Shown in pieces: positions 43,619 to 51,094 of a stretch of DNA of 51,094 bases; position 1 is the stretch's first letter, and each line of letters starts with the position of its first letter. The stretch is from assembly GCA_964601165.1 (NCBI GenBank), contig CAZRMK010000003.1, forward strand, positions 1 to 51,094, read 5' to 3'. Position numbers and translations under genes: made by a program. This stretch comes from Thiosulfativibrio sp964601165 (lineage in GTDB: Bacteria; Pseudomonadota; Gammaproteobacteria; Thiomicrospirales; Thiomicrospiraceae). The notes below the pieces were generated by a model. That model saw only the letters and a list, made by a program, of their open reading frames with translations, ran no database searches and was not told where the DNA came from.

Positions 43619-45805
43619 GTGAGTATAAAGACATTGGAAAATATTAACTCTGCTGAAAAAACAGCTTCTTTTGATGATACCAAGCAACCTATTGAGCACG
43701 AGGATGCTTTATTAAATTGCCTAGTTCTTTATACCAAAATAAATCGCAACCCTCGCTCTAAAGACTCTCTGACCGCAGGTTTACCACTAGATTCTAACAA
43801 GATATCTCCCGATTTATTTATTCGTGCCGCCGCTCGCGCTAATGTTAATGCCACTTTTAAAAAACGCTCTCTCGATAAAATCCCTAATTTAGTTTTACCC
43901 TGTATTCTGCTTTTAAAAGACGACCAAGCTTGCATTTTGGAACAAATAGATACCAAAGAAAATACTGCTTCCATTATTTTATCCGATGCAACAGAGGGAA
44001 GGCTAGAAGTCTCATTAGACAAGCTCAGTGAAAACTATATTGGTTACGCCATTTACCTTACTGAAAAGTATCAAAATGAATCTAAAAAAGAAAATTTAGT
44101 ACAAGCTAAAAAGGGACATTGGTTCTGGCAAACACTATGGGAAAACAAAGGCATTTATCGAGATGTATTACTTGCCTCTGCCGTTATTAATATATTTGTT
44201 CTCGCTAATCCACTGTTTGTGATGAACGTCTATGATCGAATTGTCCCCAATAATGCGATTGAATCTTTATGGGTACTTGCCATTGGTATCAGCGTGGTTT
44301 ACCTATTTGATATATTACTTAAATTCTTACGCTCTTATTTCTTAGAGATCGCGGGCAAGAAAAGTGATGTCATTATGTCTTCTAAGCTGTTTGAACAAAC
44401 GCTAGGGCTCACCATGGATAACCGTAACACCCCTGTTGGAGTCTTTGCAAATAACCTAAAAGAGTTTGACAGTATTAGAAACTTCTTTACCTCAGGAACC
44501 ATTGCTTCAATCGTTGACCTACCATTTGTTATTATTTTTCTGCTGGTTATCTTTTTTATTGCCGGCATTATTGTCTTAGTACCTATTACCATTATTTTAA
44601 TCATTTTGCTTTATAGCCTATTAATGAAGGGCTCTATCCAAAAGAGTATTGAAGAAACCTATGAAGGACAAAATCAAAAAAGTGCGATTCTGATTGAAAC
44701 TTTAACCTCCATTGAAACTATAAAAGCTTTAGGCGTTGAAGCCCACTCACAGTGGAAATGGGAACAAGCAGTTGGAGAAGTTGCTAGAACAAGCGTTAAG
44801 GCTAAAATGTTGCAAAGCTCCATTGGTCGTATGACTGGATTTATGCAACAAATGAGTACCGTTGCTATTATTCTAACTGGAGTCTATTTAATTATGGATG
44901 GAGCTTTAACCATGGGGGGATTAATTGCAACCGTGATGCTCTCACAACGAGCTATTGGCCCAATGGGACAAATCGCAAGCTTAACCACCAGTTACCAGCA
45001 AACTAAAACTGCTCTTGGTACTCTAAATGAGATTATGGAACAGGACATTGAACGCCCTGTAAATAGCCAATTCATTCAACACCCCGTATTTGACGGTGAC
45101 ATTGAATTTATTGATGTTACCTTTACCTATCCAGAAGAGAGCAAGCCAGCTCTAGCTAACGTCTCATTTAAGATAAAAGCTGGAGAAAAACTTGCCATAA
45201 TAGGCAGAATCGGCTCAGGTAAATCTACCATTGAAAAACTTATACTTAATTTTTATAGGGTAGATTCAGGTAGTATTCTATTAGATGGCATTGATATTTC
45301 ACAATTAGATCCTGCTGAATTGCGTCGTAACATTAATTATGTTCCCCAAGATGTCGTATTATTTAAAGGTACTCTAAAAGAAAATATTGCTTATCGAGCC
45401 CCTTACGTTGAAGACGACGTTATTTTAAAGGCCGCTAAAACTGCAGGAGTAGATGATTTTGCTAGGCTTCATCCATCAGGATATGGAATGGCAATCAGTG
45501 AAGGCGGTCGTTCTCTTTCAGGAGGGCAACGTCAAAGCATTGGTGTCGCACGTGCCCTCTTGCTTGAAACACCCATTTTTTTATTTGATGAACCCACCAA
45601 TGCAATGGATGCCAAAACTGAACAAGTGATGATTGATCGCTTAAAAAAAGGGACGATCAAAAATACCACTATTGTGGTTACTCATAAAATGAGCCTGTTA
45701 CAACTAGTTGATAGACTTATTGTTATGGATAACGGTAAAATCATTGCTGACGGCCCTAAAACTACCGTATTGGAAGCTTTAAAAACCGGAAGAATAAATA
45801 AGTAA
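43619..45805 (+). CDS. lapB: Type I secretion ABC transporter of a LapB-like adhesin exporter
   Basis: This is a 728-residue protein starting at a GTG codon at 43619. The N-terminal C39-like domain (about 25-150) lacks the catalytic cysteine, as in RTX/LapB exporters that bind rather than cleave the substrate. TM helices span about 180-450. The ATPase has Walker A GRIGSGKST (529-537), the signature LSGGQ (633-637) and Walker B IFLFDEPT (653-660). It powers export of a C-terminally signalled adhesin with LapC and the TolC-like protein. Confidence 0.93.
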   Translation: MSIKTLENINSAEKTASFDDTKQPIEHEDALLNCLVLYTKINRNPRSKDSLTAGLPLDSNKISPDLFIRAAARANVNATFKKRSLDKIPNLVLPCILLLKDDQACILEQIDTKENTASIILSDATEGRLEVSLDKLSENYIGYAIYLTEKYQNESKKENLVQAKKGHWFWQTLWENKGIYRDVLLASAVINIFVLANPLFVMNVYDRIVPNNAIESLWVLAIGISVVYLFDILLKFLRSYFLEIAGKKSDVIMSSKLFEQTLGLTMDNRNTPVGVFANNLKEFDSIRNFFTSGTIASIVDLPFVIIFLLVIFFIAGIIVLVPITIILIILLYSLLMKGSIQKSIEETYEGQNQKSAILIETLTSIETIKALGVEAHSQWKWEQAVGEVARTSVKAKMLQSSIGRMTGFMQQMSTVAIILTGVYLIMDGALTMGGLIATVMLSQRAIGPMGQIASLTTSYQQTKTALGTLNEIMEQDIERPVNSQFIQHPVFDGDIEFIDVTFTYPEESKPALANVSFKIKAGEKLAIIGRIGSGKSTIEKLILNFYRVDSGSILLDGIDISQLDPAELRRNINYVPQDVVLFKGTLKENIAYRAPYVEDDVILKAAKTAGVDDFARLHPSGYGMAISEGGRSLSGGQRQSIGVARALLLETPIFLFDEPTNAMDAKTEQVMIDRLKKGTIKNTTIVVTHKMSLLQLVDRLIVMDNGKIIADGPKTTVLEALKTGRINK

Positions 45806-45811
45806 CTGACT

Positions 45812-47173
45812 ATGAAAAATTCTAAACTTGATCAAAAAACTTTAAACAATACTAAAGTCTCTGATGATGACCTAGCCTATATGTCTAGCCTTAGTCAAGC
45901 AGCTCTTGAAAAACCTACTTTTAAATCTCAACTCATTGTATGGGTAATTATATTAGTGTTTATTTGGTTAATTATTTGGGCCAGCTATGCCGAGCTCGAC
46001 AAGATTGTTCGCGGTGATGGAAGGGTTGTTCCTGCAACTAAGGTTCAACTGGTACAAAATTTAGAAGGAGGAATTGTTGAACACATTTTAGTAAGCTCAG
46101 GAGATTTTGTTGAACAGGATGAAGTGTTAATTAAACTAGACAACACCCAGTTTGTCAGTATTTTTGGCGAAGCTTTGGCTGAAGAAAATGCTCTAATTGC
46201 TAGAGCAGCACGTTTAGAAGCTGAAGCAAAAGATGGCTCCTTTCAAATGCCAAAAATATTTGAATCCGAGCACGTTAAAACTATTTTTCAACGCGAATAT
46301 TCCCTTTATAAAAATCGAATACGACGTTTAAATACCAGTGAACAAATCATAAAGCAACAAATCGCTCAAAGCAGGACTGAGCTCAAAGATGCCTTTGCTC
46401 AGCAAAAGCAATTACGGAGATCTTTTGAGCTCTTAGAAAGAGAAGTTCAAATTATGGAACCCTTAGTTAAGCGTGGCATTGCTTCTGAAGTTGATTTATT
46501 ACAAATTAATCGTGAAAAAAATGATACTTTCGGAAAGTTGCAAGCCGTTACCCACTCTATTCCAAAATTTCGATCCGTTATCAAAGAATCTGAACATCAG
46601 ATAAAAGAAGCTAAGCAAAAATTTCAAAATGACGCTCAAGAAGACCTTAATAAAGTTCTAGCACAAGTTTTTCAATTAGAAAAATCAAGGGTAGCCTTAG
46701 AGGATAAAGTAGATCGCACCAGTATTACTTCCCCTGTTACCGGAACCATAAGTGAATTATTAGTTTCCAGCATAGGTGAAGTTATTCAGCCAGGAAGTGA
46801 TTTGGTTAGAATTATTCCAGATGATGACTCTCTAGTCATAGAAACCAAAATCTTGCCAGCTGATATCGGATTTATTCACACTGGATTAACGGCTAAAATA
46901 AGATTTACTGCCTATGACTTTTCCATTCATGGAGGACTAGACGGTACAGTAGAAAGGATTTCTGCCGATAGTATTACTGACGAAGAAGGCAATAGCTTTT
47001 TCATTGCACGTATTAAAACCGATAGAAACCATTTAGGCACTGTTGAACACCCGCTTTACTTAATGGCAGGAATGACAGCAACAGTTGACATTATTGTCGG
47101 TCAACACACCGTTTTAGAATATTTAACTAAACCTATTATTAAAGCAAGAGATGTTGCTTTAAGAGAATCCTAA
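45812..47173 (+). CDS. lapC: HlyD-family adaptor of the type I secretion system (LapC-like)
   Basis: This 453-residue protein has a single TM at about 45-66, with a cytoplasmic N-terminus carrying Ser/Lys-rich DQKTLNNTK. A periplasmic lipoyl half follows with LVQNLEGGIVEHILVSSGD. A long coiled-coil hairpin lies at about 150-290. The second half has SPVTGTISELLVSSIGE and GLTAKIRFTAYD. It bridges LapB to the TolC-like channel. It begins 6 bp after lapB, so the units are translated together. Confidence 0.92.
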   Translation: MKNSKLDQKTLNNTKVSDDDLAYMSSLSQAALEKPTFKSQLIVWVIILVFIWLIIWASYAELDKIVRGDGRVVPATKVQLVQNLEGGIVEHILVSSGDFVEQDEVLIKLDNTQFVSIFGEALAEENALIARAARLEAEAKDGSFQMPKIFESEHVKTIFQREYSLYKNRIRRLNTSEQIIKQQIAQSRTELKDAFAQQKQLRRSFELLEREVQIMEPLVKRGIASEVDLLQINREKNDTFGKLQAVTHSIPKFRSVIKESEHQIKEAKQKFQNDAQEDLNKVLAQVFQLEKSRVALEDKVDRTSITSPVTGTISELLVSSIGEVIQPGSDLVRIIPDDDSLVIETKILPADIGFIHTGLTAKIRFTAYDFSIHGGLDGTVERISADSITDEEGNSFFIARIKTDRNHLGTVEHPLYLMAGMTATVDIIVGQHTVLEYLTKPIIKARDVALRES

Positions 47174-47186
47174 GGAATTTATTCTT

Positions 47187-47801
47187 GTGAAAAACCTTAT
47201 TACCTATACTGAAGATTTTCACGTACTAAAACATTGGAAGCAACTTGACGGCTACCAACTAAACCCCTGTGATGACTTAAATTTATTAAAACAACAAAAT
47301 CACGAATCAAACGCTATTATTCTTTTTCATTTAAACGAAAATGAAGAGCAACTTTCTGAGATTATAAAATTAGTCGAACAAGGATTTTATATTGTTACTT
47401 TTTCAAATACTCCTTCTTCTAAAGAAGGGATTAAACTCTTTGCCTTAGGCATTAAGGGCTATTTAAATACCTTTTCAACCATTATCATACTTAAACAAGT
47501 CATAGAAGTAGTGGACAGTGGAAATATTTGGCTTGGACAACTGATTTTAAACGCCATGATTGTTAATATCCCGCAAAATAAAACCTCTAATCAAGAATGG
47601 CAACAACTACTATCTAAAAGAGAATTGGAAGCTGCCAAAGAAATTTTACAAGGCAAAAATAACCGTGAAATTGCGGAAACATTATACATTTCAGAGCGCA
47701 CGGTAAAATCTTATGTCAGTAAATTGTTTAAGAAGCTCAACGCTAGAGACCGACTTGACCTTGTGCTTAAAATCCAGAATTGGGGAGTAGAAAAACTCTG
47801 A
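47187..47801 (+). CDS. LuxR-type transcription regulator with an atypical receiver domain
   Basis: This is a 204-residue protein starting at GTG 47187, with AAGGA 9 nt upstream. The C-terminal LuxR/GerE helix-turn-helix (about 141-200) contains LSKRELEAAKEIL and ISERTVKSYVSKLFKKL. The N-terminal ~125 residues fold like a receiver but lack the phospho-acceptor aspartate: the strand reads IILFHLN. It ends the Lap-type operon and probably regulates adhesin or operon expression through a non-canonical input. That assignment is inference from position. Confidence 0.85.
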   Translation: MKNLITYTEDFHVLKHWKQLDGYQLNPCDDLNLLKQQNHESNAIILFHLNENEEQLSEIIKLVEQGFYIVTFSNTPSSKEGIKLFALGIKGYLNTFSTIIILKQVIEVVDSGNIWLGQLILNAMIVNIPQNKTSNQEWQQLLSKRELEAAKEILQGKNNREIAETLYISERTVKSYVSKLFKKLNARDRLDLVLKIQNWGVEKL

Positions 47802-47819
47802 ACTAATTTAAGGAAGGTC

Positions 47820-48512
47820 TTAAGAAACCCTAATATTCCAAGCTTGATAAAACTGCCACAACCCCATTAGAATTACCGTGAGGCCTGCGAATTTCCTAAC
47901 CCATTTATTCTGCGATAAACGAGTAAAATAAAAGGCAAAAACACCCATCAGTAATAGATTAGGCAAAGTTCCTATCCCGAAAGCAAGCATAACCAAGCCG
48001 CCTTCTATTGCACCCCCCGACATCAAGGCCATAATCAACATACTGTAAACTAAGCCACAAGGAATCCAGCCCCAGACAAAACCGTAAGCCCAAGCTTGCG
48101 GTAGGTTTTTAACCGGTATCAACTTTTTAGTAAGGGGTTGAATTCTTTGCCAAACCCCTACTCCTACTTTTTCAACCGCAACTACACCATTCCACCAGCC
48201 TCCTAGGTATAAACCTAAAATAACCATAAAAATACCCGCCAGAACTTGCAAGCCTTGTTGAACAGGTAAAAATTGTGCTAAAGAGGTTAAAGAGGCTCCT
48301 AAAAAGCCAAATAAAGCACCTATGACAACATAACTAGAAATTCTACCTGCATTATATCCCAACAAATAAGGTAGCGTTCGCCACCAACTCAGTTGTACAA
48401 CAGGTTTTAAGTTAAAGGTTAAAGCACCGACCACACCACCACACATTCCTAGGCAGTGAACGCCGCCCAAAAATCCGACAATAAAAGCAGTAATATAAAT
48501 AGAATCAGGCAT
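47820..48512 (-). CDS. DsbD_2/TauE-SafE-like membrane protein (sulfite exporter family annotation)
   Basis: This 230-residue multi-spanning protein has about six TM helices. GGVHCLGMCGG at 16-26 (C20 and C24) is the signature of the DsbD_2/UreH-type family. Members of this family often lie with cytochrome oxidase assembly genes or handle metal/thiol transfer. The literal sulfite-export annotation of the family is not demonstrated. It overlaps the end of comM by one base. It converges on the Lap-type operon, with an 18-bp gap and no clear terminator. Confidence 0.75.
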   Translation of the reverse strand: MPDSIYITAFIVGFLGGVHCLGMCGGVVGALTFNLKPVVQLSWWRTLPYLLGYNAGRISSYVVIGALFGFLGASLTSLAQFLPVQQGLQVLAGIFMVILGLYLGGWWNGVVAVEKVGVGVWQRIQPLTKKLIPVKNLPQAWAYGFVWGWIPCGLVYSMLIMALMSGGAIEGGLVMLAFGIGTLPNLLLMGVFAFYFTRLSQNKWVRKFAGLTVILMGLWQFYQAWNIRVS

Positions 48513-50047
48513 TATCGTTTCAAACGTCCATCAAGCGAACGATAACTTAAGGCTTCGGCTATCTGTGTGGTTTGAATATCCACTTCACCTAACATATCTG
48601 CCAGTGTTCTTGCCACTCGTAATACTCGGTGATAGGCTCTGGCTGATAATCCTAGTTTTTCAACCGCCTGTTTTAACAGTTTCTCAGATTCTAGTGATAA
48701 AATCGTATAGACTGTCAAATCTTTTACACTTAATTCAGAATTTAAACAACCTTGGCGTTCTATCTGTAAGGTTTGGCACTCGGTTACTCTTTTCCTAACC
48801 ACTGGGCTAGTTTCAGAGCTTACATCTTGACTGCCCTTTAAATCTTCAAAATCAACGGGAGGAATTTCTAAATGGCAATCTATTCTGTCCAATAGAGGAC
48901 CTGAGATTTTATTCAAATAACGAGATATTTGTTCAGGCGTATCTTGGCAACGGTTTTGAGGATCATCAGGGAAAAACCCACTGGGGGAAGGGTTCATGGC
49001 ACAAATAAGCTGTGTATCTGCTGGAAAAGAAGTTTTTTGATTAACTCTGGCAATTTCAACCAGCTTGGTTTCTAAAGGTTCTCTTAAAGCCTCTAAAACT
49101 TGGCGATTAAATTCTGGTAATTCGTCTAAAAATAATACCGACTTATGAGCTAGCGAAATTGCACCTGGTTTGATTTGATTTCCTGAACCCCCGCCAACCA
49201 TAGCGGCTGTGGTTGAGGTGTGATGCGGAGCATAGGTTTTACGTTGATAAAGAAATTCAAATGAAACATTTAAACCTGACAAGGAACGTAAGGCTGCGAC
49301 TTCTATCGCCTCATCATCAGTTAATCTGGGCAACAGAGTAACTAGACGATTCGCTAGCATACTCTTGCCTGAACCGGGTGGGCCGACCATAAGCAAAGAA
49401 TGCCGTCCACTAGCACAAACCTCTAACAAACGCTTAGCTTGTAGTTGCCCCCTAATATCAGAAATATCCTCTTGGTAGCCAAAAGAAGCCTGTGAATCAA
49501 ATTGGGGTTTAGCTAAACTCGCTTCTAAATCTGACAAGAAAGCACAGACCTCTAACAAATGCTTGGCTCCTAAAACCTTTGCCCCTCTGATTAACCCAGC
49601 TTCTTCTAAATTAGACTGTGGGCAAATAAAAATACGTGCTGATTTTTTCAGTTTCAAAACTGAAACCACCACCCCTTGCACGGCACGAATTTCACCATTT
49701 AATCCCAGTTCACCAACAAATTCAAATTCTTCTAAGGCTCTTGCTAAAACTAACTGCCCTGTGGCGACCAAAATAGCTAAGGCAATTGGTAAATCATAAC
49801 GGCTACCGGTTTTAGGAATATCAGCAGGAGCAAGGTTAACCGTAATGCGTTTAGGAGGCAGTTGAAAGCCAGAGGATTGTAACGCACTGCGAACCCTGTC
49901 TTTGCTTTCTTTTACCGATGCTTCAGGTAAACCGACAATCGCTAAACTCGGCAGACCATTAGAAGCATGAACTTCTACCTGAATTTCAGGAGAATTCATG
50001 CCCGATAAAGCACGGCTATAAAGTGTGGCATAACGACTAGTAGCCAT
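48512..50047 (-). CDS. comM: YifB/ComM family AAA+ ATPase (Mg-chelatase-like)
   Basis: This 511-residue protein has an N-terminal Lon-like domain (about 1-180) ahead of a Mg-chelatase-type AAA+ module. Walker A is GPPGSGKS at 222-229 and Walker B VLFLDELPEF, followed by LEPLE-type sensor sequence. ComM promotes branch migration of integrated DNA in natural transformation. Homologues are widespread even where competence is unproven. It is between ubiK (8 bp gap) and the DsbD_2-like gene. Confidence 0.92.
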   Translation of the reverse strand: MATSRYATLYSRALSGMNSPEIQVEVHASNGLPSLAIVGLPEASVKESKDRVRSALQSSGFQLPPKRITVNLAPADIPKTGSRYDLPIALAILVATGQLVLARALEEFEFVGELGLNGEIRAVQGVVVSVLKLKKSARIFICPQSNLEEAGLIRGAKVLGAKHLLEVCAFLSDLEASLAKPQFDSQASFGYQEDISDIRGQLQAKRLLEVCASGRHSLLMVGPPGSGKSMLANRLVTLLPRLTDDEAIEVAALRSLSGLNVSFEFLYQRKTYAPHHTSTTAAMVGGGSGNQIKPGAISLAHKSVLFLDELPEFNRQVLEALREPLETKLVEIARVNQKTSFPADTQLICAMNPSPSGFFPDDPQNRCQDTPEQISRYLNKISGPLLDRIDCHLEIPPVDFEDLKGSQDVSSETSPVVRKRVTECQTLQIERQGCLNSELSVKDLTVYTILSLESEKLLKQAVEKLGLSARAYHRVLRVARTLADMLGEVDIQTTQIAEALSYRSLDGRLKR

Positions 50048-50055
50048 GTTATGGT

Positions 50056-50292
50056 TTAGGATTCTAACTCAGAAACTTTGCGTTCAAGAGCTTCTAATTT
50101 TTGCCTAGTTTTAGCCAAAACAGCAGACTGAATATCAAATTCTTCACGAGATACTAAATCCATTTTTTGAAAAACGCTGGATAAAGTCATTTTTAAATTC
50201 TTTTTAACATTCTCTGGTAACTCTCCAAATCCTGGAGGAAGTATCTCCGATATTTTTTCAACCATTGATTCTAATTGCTTAGGGTCTAACAT
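50056..50292 (-). CDS. ubiK: Ubiquinone biosynthesis accessory factor UbiK
   Basis: This is a 78-residue protein starting at ATG 50292 (MLDPKQLE). The longer frame to 50361 is translated from the adjacent palindromic element and is not UbiK-like. GGAG lies about 9 nt upstream. The SEILPPGFGELPENVKKN motif and a C-terminal coiled coil (about 45-78) match the UbiK/YqiC family. It supports ubiquinone synthesis under aerobic conditions, together with UbiJ. Confidence 0.9.
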   Translation of the reverse strand: MLDPKQLESMVEKISEILPPGFGELPENVKKNLKMTLSSVFQKMDLVSREEFDIQSAVLAKTRQKLEALERKVSELES

Positions 50293-50321
50293 TATTATTT
50301 TCTCCACAAGTTTAATACTCA

Positions 50322-50481
50322 GAGACCTTTGCATAATTAAAGCACAATTTATGAAATGCATAAAACAGCACCTTTTCTATCCAAAAATTCGTCAAATAGC
50401 TAGCTATTCTCCTTATTTTTGGCTAAAAAATGCACTATTTTCTACATTCCCTAAACCGCACTTTAATTATGCAAAGGTCTC
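50322..50481. mobile_element. Palindromic MITE-like element, family C, copy 2
   Basis: The 160-bp element begins GAGACCTTTGCATAATT and ends AATTATGCAAAGGTCTC. It is flanked by TCA at 50319-50321 and 50482-50484. The palindrome AATAGCTAGCTATT is again at the exact centre (50395-50408). It is 29 bp upstream of the ubiK start and may affect that promoter. Confidence 0.85.
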
Positions 50482-50588
50482 TCAAGCATTTTACTCGATA
50501 ACTATCTTTCTATGTAAAGATTAGGGGATTGCAATCTCATTCCCTAATAAAAGCCACAATTACACATTAAAAACCACTACTGTCCGAT

Positions 50589-50747
50589 TTAAAATAAGCA
50601 ATTTTGAATTCCAAGCAGAATTGGCATATTACCACCAGTTTTACCACTATTTTTATCAGGAAAAAGTAATTTCATGGTCGATATTCGTTGACTAATATTC
50701 ACACTAAATAACCGTGCTATTTGCTGTAATGAATACGTAACTACTCA
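50589..50747 (-). pseudogene. Unidentified ORF remnant
   Basis: A minus-strand frame encodes about 52 residues (VVTYSLQQIARLF... ending QNCLF) between in-frame stops. There is no start codon or ribosome site. It lies just before an IS66 relic and may be another degraded transposase piece. I do not recognise it. Confidence 0.35.
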
Positions 50748-50773
50748 GCGTAATTCCCACAGTATATAAACAA

Positions 50774-50932
50774 TTATGCTACAAAATCTGGCAACTTTCC
50801 TTCAAATACAAGTTTCAGTGCATGGGATGCAGTAATGCCTTGCTTACGGCACGTTGACAGGTAACCGCGCACACGACAAAATACTTTTGCACCTTGGGTG
50901 CTGCGAAAACATCCCGATATTTTGGTTCCTTC
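50774..50932 (-). pseudogene. 3' fragment of an IS66-type transposase gene
   Basis: The frame encodes about 52 residues ending in a stop at 50774. The sequence SGCFRSTQGAKVFCRVRGYL then STCRKQGITASHALKLVFEG resembles the C-terminus of IS66 family TnpC (GCFRS-x-GA-x-x-F-x-R-x-RSYLSTARK...). No upstream part of the gene exists. It is a relic. Confidence 0.6.
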
Positions 50933-51041
50933 TAATAAAATGTGTATAAACTATTATTTGTAGTTATATTTAAAGAAATATTATTAGCAAAGGCATTCCT
51001 CATGATACAAGAGCTATTTCAGACAGCACTCAATATAAACA

Positions 51042-51090
51042 GGTAGTGTAAAGTTTGTTCTGTAAATTCAGATTTGTAATTTTTAGTGAA
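51042..51090. repeat. Copy 2 of the 49-bp direct repeat
   Basis: Bases 51042-51068 are identical to 206-232, and 51078-51090 match 242-254 with the same 9-base spacing. The copy is next to transposase relics, supporting an insertion-sequence origin. Confidence 0.6.
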
Positions 51091-51094
51091 TCTT

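Noticed and set aside
50293..50361. N-terminal extension of ubiK
   Set aside because: The extra residues are translated from the palindromic element; the ATG at 50292 has a ribosome site and the family start.

Overview
The window is an AT-rich chromosomal segment of a gammaproteobacterium. That placement rests on ycgL, truD, ubiK, rep, comM/yifB, a Tim44-domain exported protein and a complete Lap-type (LapG/LapD/LapBCE) adhesin-control locus, all typical of the class. A tkt-gap-pgk-pyk-fba cluster with a class I aldolase, a nickel superoxide dismutase and many small palindromic mobile elements suggest a marine methylotroph or chemolithotroph (Methylococcales- or Thiotrichales-like). No methane, sulfur or RuBisCO gene is present, so the genus-level idea is only an inference. 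No rRNA, tRNA or CRISPR array was seen.

Layout. 1-148: start of a truncated gene running off the left edge, possibly a large secreted adhesin. 485-7677 (minus): central carbon operon tkt, gap, pgk, pyk, fba. 8006-13346 (minus): fieF, periplasmic adaptor and RND pump, nearly gapless. 13541-15874 (minus): cca and an NDUFA9-like epimerase. 16207-19959 (plus): ycgL, then a small His-rich exported protein with sodN and sodX, an NlpC/P60 lipoprotein, a DnaQ-like exonuclease and hisI. 19945-22027 (minus): truD and a Tim44-like protein. 22097-24617 (plus): a thioredoxin/DUF255-like exported protein and an alpha/beta hydrolase. 24688-29777 (minus): a two-gene CoA-dehydratase-activase-type (archerase) system. 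30106-34256 (minus): a second adaptor/RND pair. 34390-37120: a methyltransferase divergent from rep. 37531-47801 (plus): TolC-like protein, lipoprotein, OmpA/TSP3 protein, LapG, LapD, LapB, LapC and a LuxR-type regulator. 47820-50292 (minus): DsbD_2-like membrane protein, comM and ubiK. 50482-51094: transposase remnants.

The main structural theme is a set of short, nearly full-length palindromic elements (about 160-180 bp). I sort them into four families by their termini (A, B, C, D). All seven full-length copies are flanked by matching 3-bp direct repeats. Several supply the stop codon or last residues of a neighbouring gene or sit inside operons. Three of the families also have a 34-bp derivative that looks like the two termini joined.

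The most interesting protein systems are the tandem-ATPase archerase pair, whose two ATPase domains each keep the paired cluster cysteines. Next are the nickel SOD operon with its His-rich exported partner and a short leader ORF, and the Lap locus, which lacks an adjacent adhesin although an adhesin-like N-terminus starts at the window edge.
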